Assembly: GCA_902803365.1 (NCBI GenBank)
Contig: CADCPU010000111.1
Coordinates: forward strand, 1-5,427
Reading direction: 5' to 3'
Length of the DNA: 5,427 nt
DNA from: Oscillospiraceae bacterium
GTDB lineage: Bacteria; Bacillota_A; Clostridia; Saccharofermentanales; Saccharofermentanaceae
Within the stretch, counting starts at the first letter, position 1. Each line of letters starts with the position of its first letter. Below the pieces are notes generated by a model. It had not been told where the DNA came from. It was given only the letters and a program-made list of their open reading frames with translations, and did no database searches. This document shows, piece by piece, positions 1-4,680 of this stretch. The position numbers and the translations under genes were made by a program.

Positions 1-1
1 C

Positions 2-1318
2 GAGATCTACGGCGCAGGCAGAGAGAGCACGCTCATCGACTTCTCCGGCAGCGTACTGTTCGACGCACAGACTAGCAAGGGTAAGACTCTTTTCGCCTTC
101 ACCACGATCAGAGACATCTACTTCCGCGGAAATAACAACAACACTTTCATGACCATGACAGCCGTCAACAACGACGGTCAGCAGAGGATGCAGTTCTTCT
201 CCTGCGGATTCGGCGGATTCCACACGATCCTCGACTGCCTCAAGTCATCCGTCATGCTCTCCGAGATCACATTTGCTTACTGCAAGATCGCTAACTGCGG
301 CTCCGCAGACAACAAGTGCGAACTGTTCGTCCTCACTAATCCTCAGTCGGTCAACTGGAGATTCGACAATACGGATATCGAATCCTTCATAGGCGATGCA
401 TTCCTTTTCACGACGGGTACCGGCATCACGATCAACAACGGATCCATCATCCCTGGCGACGGCGGCTGCGTCTTCAACTTCGATATCAAGGATCAGAACA
501 ACCTCGGAGCCGGTAATGCACCTCAGGTCTTGGTCATCGGCGCAAGATTCGAGATCCATCCGGGCAAGACGCTCCTTAAGACGAACAGCAATTCCTCGCA
601 GCTTCCAAAGGTCACGTTCCAGTACTGTAACGTCAACGCAGCAGCGGAGAACGGCAAGATCTCATCTGACTGGATCGTCGTAAGAGGCGGAATGGATGTC
701 GTTTTCGATACCTGCTATAAGTGCACTTTCGCAAGGTTCAACGTGGACGTTCCGCAGAATGCCTACATCCAGCCTAAGGTCAAGTTCATCAACTGCCCTG
801 ACATGAACGTTGACAGGATCGTCAGCGAGTCGACCGTCAAGACGGTAAAGGGCGGCCTTGCCAAGAACAACCTCCATATCACGATCGACACCAAATACGA
901 TTTCTACCTCACGGGCGAAAGCGACCACTATTACCACACTACCTCCGATCTCATGACCTGCAGGCAGCTCGTTAACATCAACAGCGATAACGACTCCGAT
1001 TACGACACGACATCCATCAAGAACGGCAAGACGCTGACCGCCAAGCCATACGGCTACGTCGAGTACGTCGAGATCACCGTTCCGAAGAATACCACATGGA
1101 AGAGTTATCCGGTCAACGTAACGCTCTACGACGGCACCAAGAAGATCAGCGACACGGTAAAGATCGACTTCAGCGAAGGCCACACCTACCAGATCCCGAT
1201 CAAGAACTTCAGCAGTTCCGAAGACAACAACTGGGTCAACGAACTGAACATCAAGTTCACGCACTCGTACAGTAAAGACCCGAACGTCAGCATGAATATC
1301 ACGATAGTTAAGAAGTGA
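2..1318 (+). CDS. Right-handed beta-helix (pectate-lyase-3-like) protein, C-terminal part
   Basis: The frame is open from base 2 to the TGA at 1316-1318, giving 438 visible residues. The 5' end lies outside the window, so the ATG at 149 is internal. The first visible residues, IYGAGRESTLIDFSG, match the pattern 'I-x-G-x-G-x-x-S-T-x-I' found near the N-terminus of pectate-lyase-3 and tail-spike beta-helix proteins. After it come short strand-turn rungs with recurring hydrophobic-x-F-x-x-C units (KVTFQYCNV, DVVFDTCYKC, KVKFINCPD), which suggest a solenoid with stacked cysteines. From about visible residue 340 to the end the sequence changes to a Thr/Lys-rich beta pattern (VEYVEITVPKN, YPVNVTLYDG), probably a separate beta-sandwich domain. 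No catalytic residues could be assigned, so activity (polysaccharide lyase, hydrolase or structural adhesin) is open. C-ending codons dominate. An intrinsic terminator follows at once. The fold is fairly secure; the function is inferred. Confidence 0.75.
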   Translation, partial: EIYGAGRESTLIDFSGSVLFDAQTSKGKTLFAFTTIRDIYFRGNNNNTFMTMTAVNNDGQQRMQFFSCGFGGFHTILDCLKSSVMLSEITFAYCKIANCGSADNKCELFVLTNPQSVNWRFDNTDIESFIGDAFLFTTGTGITINNGSIIPGDGGCVFNFDIKDQNNLGAGNAPQVLVIGARFEIHPGKTLLKTNSNSSQLPKVTFQYCNVNAAAENGKISSDWIVVRGGMDVVFDTCYKCTFARFNVDVPQNAYIQPKVKFINCPDMNVDRIVSESTVKTVKGGLAKNNLHITIDTKYDFYLTGESDHYYHTTSDLMTCRQLVNINSDNDSDYDTTSIKNGKTLTAKPYGYVEYVEITVPKNTTWKSYPVNVTLYDGTKKISDTVKIDFSEGHTYQIPIKNFSSSEDNNWVNELNIKFTHSYSKDPNVSMNITIVKK

Positions 1319-1324
1319 TTCCGG

Positions 1325-1350
1325 GGGCTGCCTCACCGAGGCGGCCCTTT
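1325..1350 (+). terminator. Intrinsic terminator of the beta-helix gene
   Basis: GGGCTGCCTC (1325-1334) pairs with GAGGCGGCCC (1338-1347): ten pairs including one T-G wobble, closed by the 3-base loop ACC. TTTATC follows. It begins 7 bases after the stop codon. The stem is strong and GC-rich but the T-tract is short. Confidence 0.8.
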
Positions 1351-1362
1351 ATCATAAAGATT

Positions 1363-1406
1363 ACAAAGCCCGCTTGGTTACCAAAAACAGATCAAGCGGG
1401 CTTTGT
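1363..1406. terminator. Perfect 14-bp stem hairpin, probable bidirectional terminator
   Basis: ACAAAGCCCGCTTG (1363-1376) is the exact reverse complement of CAAGCGGGCTTTGT (1393-1406), with a 16-base loop that can close further through wobble pairs. The A-rich 5' edge and T-rich 3' edge of the stem give the AAAGCCCGC...GCGGGCTTT form common in clostridial terminators, and it reads equally from both strands. From the plus strand it backs up the terminator at 1325-1350. From the minus strand it is the first strong terminator after the membrane-protein genes that end at 1621, so their transcript would run through the repeat array first. Confidence 0.65.
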
Positions 1407-1414
1407 TAGCTGTT

Positions 1415-1598
1415 TTACATATAATATGTAATTTTTTTGCTTGCGACCTGAAAATCTGACCGATAATATGTAATTTTGAAAAATCCGTCTCCAAAACTTA
1501 CATATAATATGTAATTATTTTCGTTATCATACAAAAATCTGACCCATAATATGTAAGTTTTATCGAGGTGTTCACTTTAACTTACCCATTATGTGTAA
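1415..1598. repeat. Array of five phased 17-bp palindrome-derived repeats, 41-42 bp period
   Basis: Five related 17-mers start at 1415, 1457, 1498, 1540 and 1582, so starts are 42, 41, 42 and 42 bp apart. Copies 1 and 3 are identical, TTACATATAATATGTAA, perfect palindromes with 8-bp arms around a central A. Copies 2 and 4 are TGACCGATAATATGTAA and TGACCCATAATATGTAA. Copy 5, TTACCCATTATGTGTAA, is the most divergent. The right half ATAATATGTAA is identical in copies 1-4. The 24-25-base intervals usually open T-rich and close A-rich, ending AAAATC (before copies 2 and 4), AAAAC (before 3) or TTAAC (before 5), with variable middles. The block is very AT-rich (13 G+C in the line 1501-1560). It lies between two converging genes and contains no credible coding sequence. 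The period near 42 bp places every copy on about the same DNA face. Role unknown; binding-site array or transposon-end remnant are the main options. Confidence 0.85.
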
Positions 1599-1620
1599 AT
1601 CTCCTTTGGGGTAAGGAACC

Positions 1621-2304
1621 TCACTCCACCCTATCCGGTATCACATAGACCTCGTCAGGGATAAAGATGATCGTCGCGGGTATGTGATCGACATCTTTGG
1701 CGCGCATGCCGAGCACGACGCCGTACATCTTATTGCGTGAGCTGTTCAGCCTCACCTCGCGGAAAGACGCCCCCACCACGACTCCGTGATATACCGCATA
1801 TTCCTTGCGAAGTACCACGCGAAGCCTTATGATCGCGCAGGTCGCATAATAGGCCAATACAGGGCCACCGAAAATGATCACGCCCAAGAAAAACAGACCT
1901 GCCCTGTCCGCGACCCTCGTGACGGAAGATCCGATGCCAACACACGCAAACCCAAGTCCCAATAACACCGGGCCCAAAACAGCGCACATGTTCAGGAGCT
2001 GCTCCCTGATAACAGGCCAAACGAGCTTCATCCTGTAATCGTCCGGGTCCTCCACACGTTTGTAACCCATATATCCGAAGTTGGTCCTGTTCCAATTCTT
2101 GGACTTTCTGACCGTATGGATGATGATATTCGGACTTACAAGAAACAGGCCTATTCCCGGAAAGACAGCCATGCTGATCAACATCTCCTGATCCGTAGAG
2201 GCCTTACTTATGAAGATAAAGTTCCCGATAAGCAAGCCCAACGTCAGAAAGATCAGTGCTCCGTTAAGGCATCCTTTGAATGTGTACTCAGACTCTTTGC
2301 TCAA
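1621..2304 (-). CDS. Four-pass membrane protein of unknown family, TTG start
   Basis: The reading frame gives 227 residues from a TTG at 2304-2302. I chose this start because GGAGGTG (2319-2313 on the minus strand) sits at proper distance before it and because the TTG overlaps the TGA of the upstream gene (TTGA), a usual coupling arrangement. An ATG at 2358 would overlap the upstream gene by 58 bases and add an unconvincing Arg-rich head. Hydrophobic segments lie at about residues 11-32, 42-62, 104-125 and 134-160. A charged stretch (about 64-100, containing RKSKNWNRTNFGYMGYKRVEDPDD) lies between the second and third. The last 60 or so residues look like a soluble beta-rich tail (VYHGVVVGASFREVRLN, ATIIFIPDEVYVIPD). 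I do not recognise the family. It probably acts at the cell membrane with the product of the gene directly upstream. No terminator lies between its stop and the repeat array. Confidence 0.75.
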   Translation of the reverse strand: MSKESEYTFKGCLNGALIFLTLGLLIGNFIFISKASTDQEMLISMAVFPGIGLFLVSPNIIIHTVRKSKNWNRTNFGYMGYKRVEDPDDYRMKLVWPVIREQLLNMCAVLGPVLLGLGFACVGIGSSVTRVADRAGLFFLGVIIFGGPVLAYYATCAIIRLRVVLRKEYAVYHGVVVGASFREVRLNSSRNKMYGVVLGMRAKDVDHIPATIIFIPDEVYVIPDRVE

Positions 2305-2954
2305 GCAACCACACCTCCGAACAACACGATCGTCGCGATAGCCACGAGCATCTGGCATACGACATTTGATATCTCGATGACCCAGTGGACCTTCGGATTT
2401 TTGAGGTCAGCTTTGATGCCGATCCCGCACAGCATTATGAACAGCAGGATCGCGAACGCGTACATAACGATCGGGACCGCAGTCCCTTTGCGAATAGACA
2501 GAGTAATCAGGGATGTATAGAGGAGCAGATAGCCGACAGCGCCTGTCAGCACGGCGATCGTATTGACCTTTTTGCTCTTAAGGTAGATCAAGGTCAGAAG
2601 CGTTATGCTTACAGCGATCAGGAGCAAGAGTATCCATGTGCTCATAGCTGTCACATAGCGGATCATCATCAAGCCGGAGATCAGGATGCCCGTATTCACG
2701 CAGAAGACAAGGCTGACCGGCATCCTGAACTTGATCAAGCCCAGGCCGACGATGACTTTGCCGGTCGGTATTATGAAACCGAAGAAGATCGAGACGACGG
2801 CGCCGATCAGAAAGATCGTCCTGTATGGCTGCCCCATATCGCGGGTATGCATTATTATCGTCAGCATCGTAATGCAGTAACAGATTGGATTGACATAATC
2901 CAATAATCCAAGCGGCACAGAAAAACTGTTGAACTTTTCTTCTTTCGCACCCAT
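2301..2954 (-). CDS. Multi-pass membrane protein of unknown family
   Basis: The gene encodes 217 residues from an ATG at 2954-2952. AAGGA on the minus strand (2969-2965) precedes the start by about ten bases, a usable ribosome binding site. About seven hydrophobic segments are visible, near residues 17-36, 45-67, 79-98, 103-124, 131-153, 159-180 and 189-213, joined by short loops. The N-terminal ten residues are charged and likely cytoplasmic. No signal peptide, catalytic motif, nucleotide-binding motif or known transporter signature was recognised, so no function is proposed. Its TGA (2303-2301) shares bases with the TTG start of the next membrane gene, and a strong GGAGGTG for that gene lies inside this gene's last codons. 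The two are therefore very probably translated together and may form one complex. The ATPase gene ends 30 bp upstream on the same strand. Confidence 0.75.
   Translation of the reverse strand: MGAKEEKFNSFSVPLGLLDYVNPICYCITMLTIIMHTRDMGQPYRTIFLIGAVVSIFFGFIIPTGKVIVGLGLIKFRMPVSLVFCVNTGILISGLMMIRYVTAMSTWILLLLIAVSITLLTLIYLKSKKVNTIAVLTGAVGYLLLYTSLITLSIRKGTAVPIVMYAFAILLFIMLCGIGIKADLKNPKVHWVIEISNVVCQMLVAIATIVLFGGVVA
2313..2319 (-). promoter_or_regulatory. Ribosome binding site that decides the TTG start at 2304
   Basis: GGAGGTG on the minus strand is followed by TGGTTGC and then TTG, a normal spacing. It lies within the last codons of the upstream membrane gene, and the start codon overlaps that gene's stop (TTGA). 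This supports translational coupling and rejects the longer ATG start at 2358. Confidence 0.75.
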
Positions 2955-2983
2955 TTTTACGCCGTCCTTATTCGTATGTATTC

Positions 2984-2989
2984 ATTATA
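2984..2989 (-). promoter_or_regulatory. Possible -10 box for the membrane-protein gene pair
   Basis: Reading the minus strand, a perfect TATAAT occupies 2989-2984, overlapping the TAA stop of the ATPase gene. It would start transcription near 2977, just before the AAGGA at 2969-2965. No good -35 box lies 16-18 bp upstream (TAAATT at 17 bp) and there is no extended -10 TGn. The region is AT-rich, so chance is a real alternative. If real, the membrane genes can be transcribed separately from the ATPase. Confidence 0.35.
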
Positions 2990-4199
2990 TAGTTTTAATT
3001 GGAACTAATTTATTTTTTGCATCCAGCGGAATAATCGAAGATGACATACAAAGAACAGCGCCCTCTGCTATTTCTTCCTGGAGCGAATCCAATACAGAGA
3101 AGTTTTTCAGAGCATTTTTCCCCGGATCTGCATTCATTTTGATCTCTACCGGATATAACTTTCCGTTCTCGATTATCATCAGATCAATCTCTTTTCCGTT
3201 ATTGTCTCTGTAATATGTCAATCTGCTCCTGGTGTCGATTCCGTTATTTGCGTAACTCTTATATATTTCTGAAATAACATAGTTCTCAAACATCGCTCCC
3301 GCCATCGCTGATAACTCCAACGCTCTTGCGTTATTCCACATACTTAAATAGCATGCGAGACCGGTATCCATAAAATACAGTTTTGGCCTTTTTACTATTC
3401 GCTTTATGGTATTGCCAAAATACGGATTTAACAGCACAACTATTCCTGATGTAACAAGTATCGAAAGCCAACTATCAGCTGTTTTCCGATCAACATCAAC
3501 ATCCTTTGCAAGATCAGAAACATTGACTTCCTGACTTGTTCTTGCTGCAACACAAGAAATAAACTTGATGAATTTCCCCTCGTTCTTGATATTGATCAGG
3601 TCACGTATATCTCTCTCGATGTATGTCTGCATATATGATCCGTAGTAATCTTCGTAAGATAATCCCGGATCACTTATGATCTGTGGCATTCCGCCTCTTA
3701 GTATCTTGTCAAAAATAGCGGAGATAGTATCATCTGATGCTAAATTCTTAATCGTGGATGGATTAAATGGAATACTGTCTCTGCCTTCGATCTCAGACCG
3801 CGACATAGAATACATCGTTAATATGCCGACTCTGCCCGCTAAAGACTCACTGACGTTATTCATCATGTTAAACATCTGAGAGCCCGTAAGATAGTACTGA
3901 CCGTTCACCCTCTGCTCATCAACCTTTATTTTAATATATGGCAATAACTCCGGAGCATACTGAATCTCGTCAATGATAATAGGCGCAGAGTATTGTTGCA
4001 GAAAAAGCTCTGGATCAGTTTTTGCAAGGTCCCTGATCCTCGGGTGATCCAAAGTTACATATTGAATATCCGGCCTATCTTCAGCCACCTTCTTCAAAAG
4101 TGTTGTCTTTCCGACTTGTCTTGCACCGCAAACTAAAACAACAGGAAAATGTTCTGCCATTTCTTTAACTCTAGTCTCAAGACTTCTTTTAATATACAT
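2985..4199 (-). CDS. AAA_14/DUF4143 family ATP-binding protein
   Basis: This 404-residue protein is a P-loop ATPase of the AAA_14 plus DUF4143 type, near the usual length. Walker A is GARQVGKTT (residues 25-33). Walker B is APIIIDEIQ (72-80), with D77 and E78 as the expected metal-binding and catalytic acids. YYLTGSQ (102-108) fits the sensor-1 position. The middle holds family-typical stretches LRGGMPQ (167-173) and YIERDIRDL (193-201), and a likely winged-helix around 207-265. The C-terminal part resembles a PD-(D/E)xK-type fold: KLYFMDTGLACYL (273-285), FENYVISEIY (304-313), GKEIDLMI (335-342) and YPVEIKM (349-355), with D339, E352 and K354 as candidate active-site residues. It is a probable cytoplasmic protein; the family's true role is poorly known. 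The start ATG follows GAGGTGG at 4210-4204. Two sampled 60-base lines have 38-42% G+C against about 52% in the beta-helix gene, suggesting acquisition. Two membrane genes follow downstream. Confidence 0.92.
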   Translation of the reverse strand: MYIKRSLETRVKEMAEHFPVVLVCGARQVGKTTLLKKVAEDRPDIQYVTLDHPRIRDLAKTDPELFLQQYSAPIIIDEIQYAPELLPYIKIKVDEQRVNGQYYLTGSQMFNMMNNVSESLAGRVGILTMYSMSRSEIEGRDSIPFNPSTIKNLASDDTISAIFDKILRGGMPQIISDPGLSYEDYYGSYMQTYIERDIRDLINIKNEGKFIKFISCVAARTSQEVNVSDLAKDVDVDRKTADSWLSILVTSGIVVLLNPYFGNTIKRIVKRPKLYFMDTGLACYLSMWNNARALELSAMAGAMFENYVISEIYKSYANNGIDTRSRLTYYRDNNGKEIDLMIIENGKLYPVEIKMNADPGKNALKNFSVLDSLQEEIAEGAVLCMSSSIIPLDAKNKLVPIKTI

Positions 4200-4212
4200 C
4201 TTGCCACCTCTT

Positions 4213-4245
4213 ATACAAATAGGGAGTGCGATTCTCTATTTGTAT
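4213..4245. promoter_or_regulatory. Inverted repeat over the ATPase start site, operator candidate
   Basis: ATACAAATAGGGAGT (4213-4227) pairs with positions 4231-4245 over 15 bp, with two G-T wobbles and a 3-base centre (GCG). The outer ten pairs (ATACAAATAG / CTATTTGTAT) are perfect. It touches the last bases of the proposed minus-strand -10 box (4249-4244), spans the expected start near 4237 and ends just before the ribosome binding site. Because the expected transcript lacks the outer right arm, a DNA operator fits better than an RNA hairpin. The binding protein is unknown. Confidence 0.55.
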
Positions 4246-4272
4246 TTTAATCAATCATCTTACATTTATCAA
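4244..4272 (-). promoter_or_regulatory. Sigma-70-type promoter of the ATPase gene
   Basis: On the minus strand, TTGATA (4272-4267) and TAAAAT (4249-4244) are separated by exactly 17 bp. Each matches the vegetative consensus at five of six positions. Transcription would start near 4237, leaving a leader of about 37 bases that carries GAGGTGG (4210-4204) before the ATG at 4199. The -10 box abuts the inverted repeat at 4213-4245, so repression by a protein bound there is plausible. Confidence 0.6.
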
Positions 4273-4296
4273 GAGTCATATCATGAGTGATATAAT
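4273..4296 (+). promoter_or_regulatory. Extended -10 promoter of the lipoprotein gene, inside a 12-bp tandem repeat
   Basis: TGATATAAT at 4288-4296 is a perfect extended -10 element (TGnTATAAT), which can make up for the absence of a good -35. The start would fall near 4303, directly before the AGGAGG at 4305-4310, leaving a very short leader. The element is the second copy of a tandem repeat, GAGTCATATCAT (4273-4284) then GAGTGATATAAT (4285-4296), matching at 10 of 12 positions. The same bases also form a palindrome, ATATCA-tgag-TGATAT (4278-4293). Either could be an operator. Confidence 0.55.
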
Positions 4297-4318
4297 ACCC
4301 CATTAGGAGGATATTCAT

Positions 4319-4669
4319 ATGAAAAAGAGAACTATCGCACTGATCTCCGCTTTGATGTTGGCATTAAGCCTTACGGCTTGCGGCGGCAACAGCCCCAAAT
4401 CCAAGGAAGAACTCGTAGGCACATGGCAGCAGGTAATGTCTGACGGGATCGAGACTATAGAACTGACTTCAGACGGCAGATATATCTCGGACATCAGGAT
4501 GTACGACGGAATATCGACGCACAACGTGCACACATGGGATTATTCGGACGGCAAGCTTACCGTTCACTACACGAACATGGGCGTTGATTCAACATACACC
4601 GTCGAGCTCGAAAACGACGAACTGACACTCGACAACGGCAACGCCACGATCACTTATACAAAGCAATGA
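4319..4669 (+). CDS. Small lipoprotein with lipocalin-like (DUF5640-type) domain
   Basis: The gene encodes 116 residues. AGGAGG (4305-4310) lies 8 bases before the ATG, a strong site that fixes the start. The N-terminus is a lipoprotein signal: MKKR, a hydrophobic stretch, then lipobox LTAC with Cys21 as the lipidated residue, followed by a Gly/Asn/Ser/Lys linker. The mature domain begins ELVGTWQ and continues as alternating strands (IETIELTSDGRYISDI, HTWDYSDGKLTVHY, STYTVELENDELTL, ATITYTKQ). The '(L)xGTW' opening followed by repeated '(D)G-(K/R)' strand turns is typical of small lipocalin-like proteins such as DUF5640 found in Bacillota. It should sit on the outer face of the membrane; no ligand is predicted. 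It is transcribed divergently from the ATPase gene and converges with the TraX-like gene, whose stop is 11 bases away. No terminator is visible in that gap. Confidence 0.85.
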   Translation: MKKRTIALISALMLALSLTACGGNSPKSKEELVGTWQQVMSDGIETIELTSDGRYISDIRMYDGISTHNVHTWDYSDGKLTVHYTNMGVDSTYTVELENDELTLDNGNATITYTKQ

Positions 4670-4680
4670 TATGCGTATTC

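Noticed and set aside
662..1336. Minus-strand open frame of 224 codons
   Set aside because: It is antisense to the beta-helix gene, whose frame has coherent protein features; the antisense product has no recognisable motifs and arises from C-ending codon bias.
1420..1550. TATAAT-like -10 boxes inside the repeats (TATAAT at 1420 and 1503, GATAAT at 1462, CATAAT at 1545)
   Set aside because: No acceptable -35 at 16-18 bp for any of them and no gene starts downstream; AT-rich palindromes produce such matches by chance.
1415..1598. CRISPR array (17-bp repeats with 24-25-bp spacers and a degenerate last copy)
   Set aside because: Repeats are too short and too variable, the 'spacers' are too short and share T-rich and A-rich edges with one another, and no cas gene is visible.
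1424..1598. Minimal start-stop ATGTAA in copies 1-4 of the array
   Set aside because: There is no ribosome binding site before any of them; it follows from the palindrome sequence itself.
1602..1617. Small hairpin TCCTT-tggggt-AAGGA as terminator for the membrane-protein genes
   Set aside because: Only five base pairs and no T-tract on either strand.
1621..2358. Longer form of the second membrane protein from the ATG at 2358
   Set aside because: It would overlap the upstream gene by 58 bp; the TTG at 2304 has a strong GGAGGTG and TTGA coupling.
2385..2906. Plus-strand open frame of 173 codons
   Set aside because: It lies fully antisense to the membrane-protein gene and encodes a low-complexity, Asp/Gln/His-rich product typical of shadows of hydrophobic genes.
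2985..4199. IstB-like transposition helper, which would link the ATPase to the repeat array as an IS21-type element
   Set aside because: Length, the DUF4143 blocks and the PD-(D/E)xK-like C-terminus fit the AAA_14/DUF4143 family, not IstB; no IstA-type transposase is in the window.
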